Assembly: GCA_944367565.1 (NCBI GenBank)
Contig: CALVWR010000018.1
Coordinates: 1 to 34,607 of the forward strand
DNA: 34,607 bases
Reading direction: 5' to 3'
Source of the DNA: an uncultured Clostridia bacterium
Lineage (GTDB): Bacteria; Bacillota; Clostridia; Christensenellales; Borkfalkiaceae
Shown: piece after piece, positions 24,986 to 31,390 of the stretch
Numbering within the stretch: the first letter of the stretch is position 1
Layout of the letters: each line of letters begins with the position of its first letter
Notes under the pieces: model-generated
Seen by the model: only the letters and a program-made list of their open reading frames with translations
What the model was told of the DNA's origin: nothing
Databases searched by the model: none
Translations under genes and position numbers: made by a program

Positions 24986-25005
24986 GCGGCGTTTCTATGC
25001 GCCGC
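24986..25005 (-). promoter_or_regulatory. Hairpin in the spoVT leader, possible attenuator
   Basis: GCGGCG (24986-24991) pairs with CGCCGC (25000-25005) over an 8-base loop. On the minus strand it is followed by TTTTGC, so it resembles a short intrinsic terminator in the about 110-base leader of the spoVT transcript. Confidence 0.35.
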
Positions 25006-25037
25006 GTGCATGATTCTGCGCCCGCACTGCGCATAAT

Positions 25038-25093
25038 AATAGCACTATGGCGCTAATTATGCAAATTATACAACCATAGTGCTATTCTGTCAA
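25038..25093 (-). promoter_or_regulatory. Consensus promoter of the spoVT operon with symmetric operator pair
   Basis: On the minus strand a perfect TTGACA (25088-25093), 17 bp, TATAAT (25065-25070). A perfect 13-bp inverted repeat, AATAGCACTATGG (25038-25050) and CCATAGTGCTATT (25074-25086), spans it. The right copy lies in the spacer between -35 and -10; the left copy lies in the early transcribed region. Each copy is itself a palindrome of the form ATAGYRCTAT. The small XRE-type regulator encoded just to the right is the obvious ligand. Confidence 0.85.
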
Positions 25094-25112
25094 TAAAAAG
25101 GAGAACTTACAG

Positions 25113-25322
25113 ATGAAGATCGCGGTGGACGAGAGAATCAGAGGACTGATGAAAGAAAACGGATTAAGTCAGGTCGCGCTGGCGAAAAAAATCGGCGTAA
25201 AACAAAACACCGTAAGCGCATGGGTGCTCGGCAAAAAGGAGCCTTGCATCGAAAACTTATGGCGTTTGGCGGATTATTTCGGCGTATCCGTGGATTATCT
25301 CGTGGGCAGAGCGGACGATTGA
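25113..25322 (+). CDS. XRE/Cro-C1-type small transcriptional regulator
   Basis: A 69-residue protein made of a single Cro/C1-type HTH domain: RIRGLMKENGLSQVALAKKI, then GVKQNTVSAWVLGKKEPC and LWRLADYFGVSVDYLVGR. The recognition helix is about QNTVSAWVLGK. The start follows AAGGAG. It is divergent from spoVT and borders the symmetric operator pair, so it most likely represses the spoVT promoter and possibly itself. No sensor domain and no metabolite site are seen. No promoter of its own could be fixed. It ends where the minE repeat array begins. Confidence 0.9.
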   Translation: MKIAVDERIRGLMKENGLSQVALAKKIGVKQNTVSAWVLGKKEPCIENLWRLADYFGVSVDYLVGRADD

Positions 25323-25327
25323 ATTTC

Positions 25328-25642
25328 TTTCGGCACGACACCGAAGGTTTTCAGACGGAACGCGACGGCTTTGCGCGAACGGTTCAAACCGACGTGCCGA
25401 CCGTCGTAGACCGTCGGATTTATTTCGGCACGACGCCGAAGGTTTTCAGACGGAACGCGACGGCTTTGCGCGAACGGTTAAAACCGATGTGTGCCCGACC
25501 GTCGGATTTATTTCGGCACGGCGCCGAAGGGTTTCGCACGGAACGCGACGGCTTTGCGCGAACGGTTCAAACCGATGTGCGCCCGACCGTCGGATTTATT
25601 TCGGCACGACGCCGAAGGTTTTCAGACGGAACGCGATGGCTT
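25328..25642. repeat. 88-bp tandem array derived from the 3' end of minE
   Basis: Units start (at TTTCGGCACG) at 25328, 25423, 25511 and 25599; lengths 95, 88, 88 and a partial of 44. Each contains TTCGGC-ACGAC-GCCGAA (hairpin), the segment TTTTCAGACGGAACGCGA and CCGACCGTCGG. The last partial unit, 25599-25642, is the C-terminal coding end of minE plus its stop codon. About 45 of the 46 bases at the edge match the array. So the array looks like repeated duplication of the minE tail. The first unit has a duplicated ACCGTCGTAG-type segment. XRE stop lies just left of it. Confidence 0.85.
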
Positions 25643-25832
25643 CGATCTGAACGAGGTAATAGCCGTTTTCCTTAACGACGCGCATCTGCGGCGACGTTTT
25701 GAGATCGAAATAATCGTTCAGCAGATTTGTCAGATCGGCGGTGATGAGCTCGTCGAAATTCTCGGCGACGTTGAGCCGATCGGTTTCCAGAACGGTTTTA
25801 AGCCGCATCAGTTCTCCGTTCAGCTTACTCAT
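25596..25832 (-). CDS. minE: Cell division topological specificity factor MinE
   Basis: A 78-residue protein. MinE features are the N-terminal RLKTVLETDRLNV (contact helix for MinD), then NFDELITADLTNLLNDYFDL, and the C-terminal beta segment MRVVKENGYYLVQIEAIAFRLK. It stimulates MinD ATPase and positions the division site. The start overlaps the stop of minD as ATGA. The last 14 codons and the stop are repeated in the downstream tandem array. No minC is found next to it. Confidence 0.85.
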   Translation of the reverse strand: MSKLNGELMRLKTVLETDRLNVAENFDELITADLTNLLNDYFDLKTSPQMRVVKENGYYLVQIEAIAFRLKTFGVVPK

Positions 25833-26614
25833 ACGCTTCTCCTGAGGCCCCGTTTGATCGAGCCGAAAAAGCCGCTGTAGCGGGCGGTGGCGTCATAGAT
25901 GCGCCGGGTATTTTCCTCCACATTGCGCGCCAGAATGCGGAACGCTCTGCCGATCCGGCAATTCGGCGAAAAGCCCGTACCGTAAAGCATCACGTCGTCC
26001 TCGTCGGGAAGCACCCCGATCAGCGGAATTTTCAAAAGCGATTCCATGTCTTTGGGGGAAAGCGTTTTTTCCACCGCAACGAGGTCGCCCCGCACGCGGT
26101 TTGCCACAAGCGAAACTTTTTCCAGCTGATAGCTTTTGAGCATGGAAACCACTTTATCCGCGTCTCTCAGGCTGGAAAAACTCGGCGTAGAGATCAGGAT
26201 TGCCTCATCCGCACAGGATACCGCCCGATGAAACCCCGCGTCCACCCCCGCAGGACAGTCCAGCAACATATAATCAAACAGCGGCGAAAGATTTTCCGTG
26301 ATCGCTTTCAGGTTCTGTCCCGTCACCGCCGATACCGTTTTCATGCCGTCGGACGGCAGAATATAGAGATTTTTATGATCCTGCGCCTGTACGAGCGCCT
26401 GTTTTACGCGACAACGCCCCTCCAGCACGTCGGAAATATCGTATACGATTTTATTTTCGACGTTCATCACGACATCGAGATTGTTCAGACCGAAATCCAC
26501 ATCCACCAGAACGACCCTTGCACCCATCAGGCTCAGAGTCATGCCGAGATTCGCCGTGACCGTCGTTTTGCCGACGCCGCCTTTCCCGGATGTGATCACA
26601 ATTTTTCTTGCCAT
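25829..26614 (-). CDS. minD: Septum site-determining ATPase MinD
   Basis: Membrane-associated ATPase of the ParA/MinD superfamily that marks cell poles for division control. 261 residues. Deviant Walker A SGKGGVGKTT (residues 7-16), switch I region VDVDFGLNNLD, and switch II LLDCPAGVDAGF. The C-terminus has the basic amphipathic stretch FFGSIKRGLRRSV for membrane binding. The start at 26614 follows GGAGGGG; a longer frame upstream is not needed. Overlaps minE. minC, which normally accompanies it, is not in the window. Confidence 0.95.
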   Translation of the reverse strand: MARKIVITSGKGGVGKTTVTANLGMTLSLMGARVVLVDVDFGLNNLDVVMNVENKIVYDISDVLEGRCRVKQALVQAQDHKNLYILPSDGMKTVSAVTGQNLKAITENLSPLFDYMLLDCPAGVDAGFHRAVSCADEAILISTPSFSSLRDADKVVSMLKSYQLEKVSLVANRVRGDLVAVEKTLSPKDMESLLKIPLIGVLPDEDDVMLYGTGFSPNCRIGRAFRILARNVEENTRRIYDATARYSGFFGSIKRGLRRSV

Positions 26615-26780
26615 ATTCCCCTCCGCACGTATTCCGCGCAAGGTTCATTCTAACGTAAAATCAATCGCAAAAAACTGTCTGATTCTCAAACTTTTCGCGT
26701 TTTTTTGTCGAAAATCCCTTTTTGCCTTGAAAGGAAAAGCAGTACAAAACCTTCGCGGCATGAATAACGGGACGGGGACA

Positions 26781-26849
26781 ACGGCACGGTAACTCCGTCA
26801 AAATGCGCGACGGCACGGCATCTTTGCCAAAATGTGCGACGGCACGGCA
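26781..26849. repeat. Short 29-bp tandem repeat, about 2.3 copies
   Basis: AAAATGYGCGACGGCACGGCA occurs at 26800-26820 and 26829-26849, and a partial copy (ACGGCACGGT) at 26781-26790; the period is 29 bases. Confidence 0.8.
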
Positions 26850-26867
26850 CAAACCTGTCTTTCACAT

Positions 26868-26903
26868 AAAACGGGTTCGCGGAAAATTCCGCGAACCCGT
26901 TTT
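26868..26903 (-). terminator. Terminator of the mreB-like gene
   Basis: Perfect 17-bp stem (26868-26884 with 26887-26903) over a 2-base turn, 18 bases after the stop at 26921. On the minus strand the arm ends in CCCGTTTTATG. Confidence 0.88.
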
Positions 26904-26920
26904 TATCGCATAGCGTTTTT

Positions 26921-27922
26921 TCAGTTTTCACTCAAAGTCAGCTTTTCCATCAGTTCCGGCGAACCCATCAGGCTTCCGAGTCCGGACACGACGCACAACG
27001 CCGGATTTTCCGCGATCATCACGTTCATGTTGAACTTTGCCCTGTAATAGCTTTCCAGCCCGGCGAGCGCCGCCGATCCGCCGGAAACATAAATTCCCTT
27101 ATGGCGGATCTCCGCGGAAACCTCCGGCGGAAGTTTGGAAAGCACCGAAACCGCGATTTCGAAGATCTTATCGTAATATTTTTTCACGGGAACGATGACA
27201 TCGCGCGCGCGAAGTTCCACCGAACGGGGTCGCCCGTCGGAAAGATCTCTGCCGTTGACCACCGTGCTGAGCAAGTCGTTTTCAAACAGGCTGCCGATCT
27301 GCATTTTAACGCGTTCCGCCGTCTGCAGACCGATCTGAAGGTTGTAAGCGTCCGCAATAAAATCGATGAGCGCGGCATCGGTATTCTTGCCGCCGAGGCC
27401 CACCGAAACGCCGGCGATGATCCCGTCGAGAGACAGCGCGGCGATGTCCGTGACGCCCCCGCCCATATCGATGACAAAACACGGGGAAGATTCGCTGAGC
27501 GGAATTCCGCTTCCGATCGCCGCCGCAACGGGCGTTTCGATGAATCCCGCATGATCCACGCCCGCGCTTTCCGTCGCACGCCTGAGTTTTTTCAGCAGCG
27601 GCAGATCCGCACCGCAAGGCACCGCCACCGCCGCCGTCGAGGAAAAGCCCTGTCTGTACCCCACTTTATTGAGGAAACCTCTCAGCATATTCGCAGCGAG
27701 TTTTTCGTTGACGACTTCTCCTTCAAAGACCGGAAAAACCGTTTTGGTGTTTTCCGCGGTCTTTCCGATCAGCTTTTTCGCTTCGGCGCCGATCGCCTTG
27801 ATCCGTCCCTCCGCCGTGTCGATCGCAACGACGGACGGTTCGCTCAGAACGATCCCGTCGCCGAGAATAAAAATTTTCGTATCCGATGTTCCCAGATCGA
27901 TCGCCGTTCTCGTAACCGCCAT
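26921..27922 (-). CDS. mreB: MreB-like actin-family cell-shape protein
   Basis: A 333-residue protein of the actin/HSP70/MreB fold: phosphate-1 motif AIDLGTSDTKIF (residues 6-17), GIVLSEPSVVAID, ETPVAAAIGSGIPL (about 140-153), the second phosphate motif VIDMGGGVTDIAAL and the adenosine motif VSGGSAALAGL near the C-terminus. It should form filaments that guide cell-wall synthesis. The sequence is clearly more divergent than standard MreB, so it may be a paralogue. The start at 27922 follows AGAGGAG; a GTG at 27928 overlapping the maf stop as GTGA is an alternative. A terminator follows at once, so mreC and mreD are not downstream here. Confidence 0.85.
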   Translation of the reverse strand: MAVTRTAIDLGTSDTKIFILGDGIVLSEPSVVAIDTAEGRIKAIGAEAKKLIGKTAENTKTVFPVFEGEVVNEKLAANMLRGFLNKVGYRQGFSSTAAVAVPCGADLPLLKKLRRATESAGVDHAGFIETPVAAAIGSGIPLSESSPCFVIDMGGGVTDIAALSLDGIIAGVSVGLGGKNTDAALIDFIADAYNLQIGLQTAERVKMQIGSLFENDLLSTVVNGRDLSDGRPRSVELRARDVIVPVKKYYDKIFEIAVSVLSKLPPEVSAEIRHKGIYVSGGSAALAGLESYYRAKFNMNVMIAENPALCVVSGLGSLMGSPELMEKLTLSEN

Positions 27923-27924
27923 AT

Positions 27925-28500
27925 TCACTCCTCTGTCAGAAAACCTTCTTTTTTCAAAAGATCGCTTACAAATTCCATCGGCAATCCCACCACGTTGGAG
28001 AAACTGCCTTCGATTTTTTCAACCAGATTTCCGTCCTGAATTCCGTACGCCCCCGCCTTGTCGAGCGGCGATCCCCCTTCCGCATACCGGCGGATAAACG
28101 CATCGTCGAGCGAACGGAAGAAAACCTTCGTCACGATACACCGGAGCACCGTTTTCCCTTCCGCAACGTATGCGACGCCCGTCATCACTTCGTGCACGCT
28201 TCCGCTCAGAATATGCAACATTCTCACGGCGTCGTCGACATCTTTCGGTTTTCCGAAAATCTCGCCGCCGTACACCACCGCAGAATCGGCGGCAAGCACC
28301 GCACCGTGCGTTACGGCAAAGACGCGCTTTGCCTTTTCCAGGGCGATATTCTTCACCGTTTCCGCCGGATCGGCACGAAAATACGCCTTTTCGTCGATAT
28401 CCGCCGGCATCACGACGAAATTGACGCCGAGCTGTCTTAAAAACTCCGCGCGTCTCGGAGACGCGCTTGCCAAAATCAACGTCCTTTTTCCCGTATTCAT
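27925..28500 (-). CDS. maf: Maf-type nucleoside triphosphate pyrophosphatase
   Basis: Hydrolyses non-standard or specific (d)NTPs and is linked to division arrest. 191 residues. Motifs: LASASPRRAEFL at the start, AADSAVVYGGEIFGKP, LSGSVHEVMTGV and the late GAYGIQDGN. The start ATG at 28500 has only a weak AAGG. It directly precedes the mreB-like gene with overlapping stop, as in the maf-mreB arrangement of Bacillota. Confidence 0.93.
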   Translation of the reverse strand: MNTGKRTLILASASPRRAEFLRQLGVNFVVMPADIDEKAYFRADPAETVKNIALEKAKRVFAVTHGAVLAADSAVVYGGEIFGKPKDVDDAVRMLHILSGSVHEVMTGVAYVAEGKTVLRCIVTKVFFRSLDDAFIRRYAEGGSPLDKAGAYGIQDGNLVEKIEGSFSNVVGLPMEFVSDLLKKEGFLTEE

Positions 28501-28585
28501 CTTTCTTTGCCCTTGCAAAGCCGATCCGCCGCCTTGCCCCGTCCCGCGAGCGGGTTACGTTTCCGCAAAAGTTCTTCTCTCAACA

Positions 28586-28612
28586 AAACCGCCGTGCCGG
28601 GCACGACGGTTT
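28586..28612 (-). terminator. Terminator of ppx
   Basis: A stem of 13 pairs with one G-U (28586-28598 with 28600-28612). On the minus strand it is followed by TTGTTG after the T-rich arm. It lies between the ppx stop and maf. Confidence 0.7.
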
Positions 28613-28638
28613 CTTTCCGCCGAAAAAACGACGGCGGA

Positions 28639-30153
28639 TCATAAAATTTCAAGATTTTTCTTGAATACTTTTCTGAAATCCTGCCCGAGCTGCAACGCCG
28701 CGTTGATCTCCAGCGTCGCGTCGCCGTTCAGTTCGGTCTTCATAATGACGGAATCGCCCAGTATGTCGCAGTTGATCCCCCGCACCGCGGACGTCATGCT
28801 CCGATCCAGACTGTCGGCAATGCGCAGCATCACCCCCATTTTCCTGACCGCTTCCACATCGTCGTCGGAAACGAGATCGCGGTATTTTATCCAGTCCGCC
28901 GGATTGATGTCCTCCATGGACGTGTTCGCCGCCACAAACGCCGCCAAAACGGTGTCGCGGTGACTGAGTCCGTAAATATTCGCATTCAGGATCGTATATC
29001 CGCTGTGCTTTTCGTAATTATAAAAATCGATCTGTCTGCCGGCGTCGTGCAAAGCCGCCGCAACTTTTAAAATCTTCAGATGCTGACGGGGAAATTTATG
29101 CAATACCCGAAGCTGTTTGAACAGCTGAATGGACAGATCCACCACCTGTTCGGTATGCTGCTTGTTGCAGTTGTAAAATTCGATCAGTCCCGACAGCGAA
29201 TATCCGAGAATATCGGAAATCGGCTTATCCACCGTACCGGGAACGGCATAATTGAAAATCAGCCCCGTTCTCAGACCGCTGCCGCTGATCACCACGTCTC
29301 CGAGGTTCATGTATTTCTTGAACGCGGATACCGCCGCCAGCGCGCTGGGCAGGATATCGGCGCGTCCGCTCGAAAGCCCCTTGATCTTCTTTTTTCTGTC
29401 CAGCCCGAGGGATTTGAGCATATTGTAAGTATGGGTGAATTCCACATCTTTCAAAACGTAATTGTGGATGTTTTTCATCGGATATTTGCGCATGATCTTC
29501 GCCATACGGCAAAGGTTCCTGAACGAACCGCCCACGCCGATGAACTGCGTTTCCGGATCCACCGTCTGCAACCAGGAAATGCGCTTTAACTGTTCGGTGA
29601 AAAACTCCTCGATCTTCTCCGCCTGTTCCGCCGGAGTAAGATTATCCGCCGCAAACAGTTCCGTCAGCGTGATCGACCCGAACGGCAGCGTCTCGTGCGC
29701 GAGAAGATTGCGCCTGTTATAATAAACGATCTTCGTGCTGCCGCCGCCGATTTCGAGAATCAATCCTTTGGGAATATCCATCGTGTTGATGACGCCTTTA
29801 TATACGTACATCGCTTCCTCTTCGGCGCTTAAAACCTTGAATTTGATGCCGCATACCGACGCCACTTCGTCGAGAAAACTGCGCTGATTTTTCGCATGAC
29901 GCACCGCCGCGGTCGCGACGGCAATGATTTTTTCTATACCGTAAGAATCGCACAGTTTGCGAAACATCTTCAGCGTTTTGATCGTTTCCTGAATTCTCTG
30001 CGGTTTCAGAAATCCGTCCCTGTCCATGCCTTCCCCGAGGCGCGGTGCTTCTTTTAACTGATCCACAACGTGAAAATGCCCCGTTGCGGATATTTCCATG
30101 ATCAGCAGTCTTGCCGTATTGGATCCCAGATCGATAATCGCTATTCTTTCCAT
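28639..30153 (-). CDS. ppx: Exopolyphosphatase/guanosine pentaphosphate phosphatase family, with HD domain
   Basis: A 504-residue protein. The N-terminal ASKHA ATPase-like domain has IDLGSNTARLLI (residues 5-16), LEIGGGSTKIVY (about 145) and FIGVGGSFRNL, the Ppx/GppA motifs that hydrolyse polyphosphate or pppGpp. From about residue 325 an HD-type metal phosphohydrolase domain follows (KVAAALHDAGRQIDFYNYEKHSGYTI). That is the usual length for the two-domain form. The start at 30153 follows AAGGTGAG. Monocistronic: own promoter upstream and terminator downstream. Confidence 0.92.
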   Translation of the reverse strand: MERIAIIDLGSNTARLLIMEISATGHFHVVDQLKEAPRLGEGMDRDGFLKPQRIQETIKTLKMFRKLCDSYGIEKIIAVATAAVRHAKNQRSFLDEVASVCGIKFKVLSAEEEAMYVYKGVINTMDIPKGLILEIGGGSTKIVYYNRRNLLAHETLPFGSITLTELFAADNLTPAEQAEKIEEFFTEQLKRISWLQTVDPETQFIGVGGSFRNLCRMAKIMRKYPMKNIHNYVLKDVEFTHTYNMLKSLGLDRKKKIKGLSSGRADILPSALAAVSAFKKYMNLGDVVISGSGLRTGLIFNYAVPGTVDKPISDILGYSLSGLIEFYNCNKQHTEQVVDLSIQLFKQLRVLHKFPRQHLKILKVAAALHDAGRQIDFYNYEKHSGYTILNANIYGLSHRDTVLAAFVAANTSMEDINPADWIKYRDLVSDDDVEAVRKMGVMLRIADSLDRSMTSAVRGINCDILGDSVIMKTELNGDATLEINAALQLGQDFRKVFKKNLEIL

Positions 30154-30260
30154 GTCTCTCACCTTGTTTTCCGTTTTACTTTTCACTCTTTATCCGACGG
30201 CGCTCCCCGCCGTATCGAGCAGGGAGCGTTCGAAATTGCGTAACAAAATTTTACAGGAAC

Positions 30261-30289
30261 AGTATAGCATAAATCAGCGGCGTTGTACA
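30261..30289 (-). promoter_or_regulatory. Promoter of ppx
   Basis: On the minus strand TGTACA (30284-30289), 17 bp, TATACT (30261-30266), with TG one base before the -10. A perfect palindrome AAATTTTG-TG-CAAAATTT at 30301-30318 lies just upstream and could be an operator. Confidence 0.6.
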
Positions 30290-30462
30290 TAGCCTTTCGG
30301 AAATTTTGTGCAAAATTTTCATCAATTTTTTTAAACTTTTTCAAGAATTAAAATAAATCAAAAAAAATGCTTGATTTTTTCATTTTTTTCAATTTTTAGG
30401 CTATAAAGACGGCAAAATCGGCTAAAAATGACAAAATTCAATATAGACAAATTGCACAAAAA
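30290..30462. other. AT-rich intergenic region
   Basis: No gene seen. It holds the palindrome at 30301-30318 and a weak hairpin (AAATCAA at 30355-30361 with TTGATTT at 30371-30377) that may end the leftward permease transcript. Confidence 0.45.
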
Positions 30463-30828
30463 TTATTCGGTTTTTAAAGCCGAAACAAACTGAAACACCG
30501 AAAGCGCGATCAAAAATCCGCCGAAGATCCTGCGCAGGATTTCGCCTTCCGCCTGTTGCGCGGCAAAACATCCCAAAACGGCAAAAAGCAGTGCCGGCAC
30601 AATGATGAAGATCGCCTTCTTCCACTCCACCAACCCGTTTTTGAAATGAATGATCAGCGCGATGACTGCCATGGGCAGAAACGCGATCAGATTCAAAGCC
30701 TGCGCCTGATGCTGCGCGACGCCGAGAAAGATGCTCAGCAGCGGAATCAGCACCGTTCCTCCGCCCATACCCATCCCGCCGAGCACGCCCCCGGCGATGC
30801 CCGCCAACGCATAATATAAAAATTCCAT
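30463..30828 (-). CDS. Half-size TauE/SafE-type permease, second subunit
   Basis: A 121-residue membrane protein with about four hydrophobic segments. It has the glycine-rich LGGMGMGGGTVLIPLLSIFLG motif of TauE/SafE permeases near its start and HQAQALNLIAFLP after it. The family exports sulfite, sulfoacetate and other anions; the usual protein has two such halves fused in about 250 residues. The start at 30828 follows GGAGGGG. It lies 14 bases after the other half-gene. A longer open frame that runs through the upstream gene in another phase is Arg-rich and not credible. Confidence 0.88.
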   Translation of the reverse strand: MEFLYYALAGIAGGVLGGMGMGGGTVLIPLLSIFLGVAQHQAQALNLIAFLPMAVIALIIHFKNGLVEWKKAIFIIVPALLFAVLGCFAAQQAEGEILRRIFGGFLIALSVFQFVSALKTE

Positions 30829-30842
30829 ATCGTCCCCTCCGC

Positions 30843-31244
30843 TCAGAAAAACAGCATTTTTACGCCCGCCGCCAGCATCACCAGCGCAAAAATAACGCTG
30901 ACCCAGCGGATAGACAGCTTCTGCAGCAGAAATGCGCCGACGATCCCTCCCGCCAGCACTCCGATCGTCACGGGAAGTCCCGTGGAAAAGGAAAACTGTC
31001 CGAACGCGGCGTAAATGACGCCGCTGAGCGCGGAAACGGGAAGAATCACCATGATCGCCGTGGCGTGCGCCTTTTTCACTTCCATTCCGGCAAGAAACGT
31101 CAGCATGGGAACGACCAGCATTCCCCCGCCTCCGCCGAACAATCCGTTGGCAAGTCCCGTCACGATCCCGGCGCAAAGCAATACGCAGATTTCCGATATC
31201 GCCTGTCTGTTTTTTTCGATACGGCGCAAAATAGTCGTTTTCAT
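30843..31244 (-). CDS. Half-size TauE/SafE-type permease, first subunit
   Basis: A 133-residue membrane protein with about four hydrophobic segments and the motif NGLFGGGGGMLVVPMLTFLAG near residue 33, followed by VKKAHATAIMVILPVSALSG. It matches one half of a TauE/SafE anion permease. With the neighbouring second half it probably forms a heterodimer. The start has no strong ribosome site. Substrate not deducible; sulfite or a related sulfur anion is a family-level guess. Confidence 0.85.
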   Translation of the reverse strand: MKTTILRRIEKNRQAISEICVLLCAGIVTGLANGLFGGGGGMLVVPMLTFLAGMEVKKAHATAIMVILPVSALSGVIYAAFGQFSFSTGLPVTIGVLAGGIVGAFLLQKLSIRWVSVIFALVMLAAGVKMLFF

Positions 31245-31319
31245 AACCGGTAGTATGCTTCATTCTCGTTGTTTTTATCTCGAAAAATCACAAAATTAAA
31301 AAATTGCGCGCAAATTGAA

Positions 31320-31348
31320 TTGCTTTTTCGTTTTAAATGATATATACT
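31320..31348 (+). promoter_or_regulatory. Promoter of the surface lipoprotein gene
   Basis: TTGCTT (31320-31325), 17 bp, TATACT (31343-31348). A second TATAAT at 31354-31359 may be an alternative -10. The ribosome site AAAGGTG precedes ATG at 31391. Confidence 0.55.
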
Positions 31349-31390
31349 ATTCGTATAATGTCTAAAAATCTAAAAGAAAAGGTGTAACGT

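Larger units (their letters stand above)
26615..26920. other. Gap between the mreB-like gene and minD
   Basis: About 306 bases with no gene. It contains the mreB terminator hairpin, the short 29-bp repeat and an unassigned promoter region for minD. A TAGAAT lies upstream of minD but its -35 is poor. Confidence 0.55.

Noticed and set aside
25328-25642. CRISPR array
   Set aside because: Units are contiguous with no unique spacers, are 88-95 bp and match the minE tail; no cas genes.
30463-31263. A 266-residue frame joining both permease genes
   Set aside because: The upstream half is an Arg-rich shadow of the first permease gene in another frame; the second gene has its own strong ribosome site.
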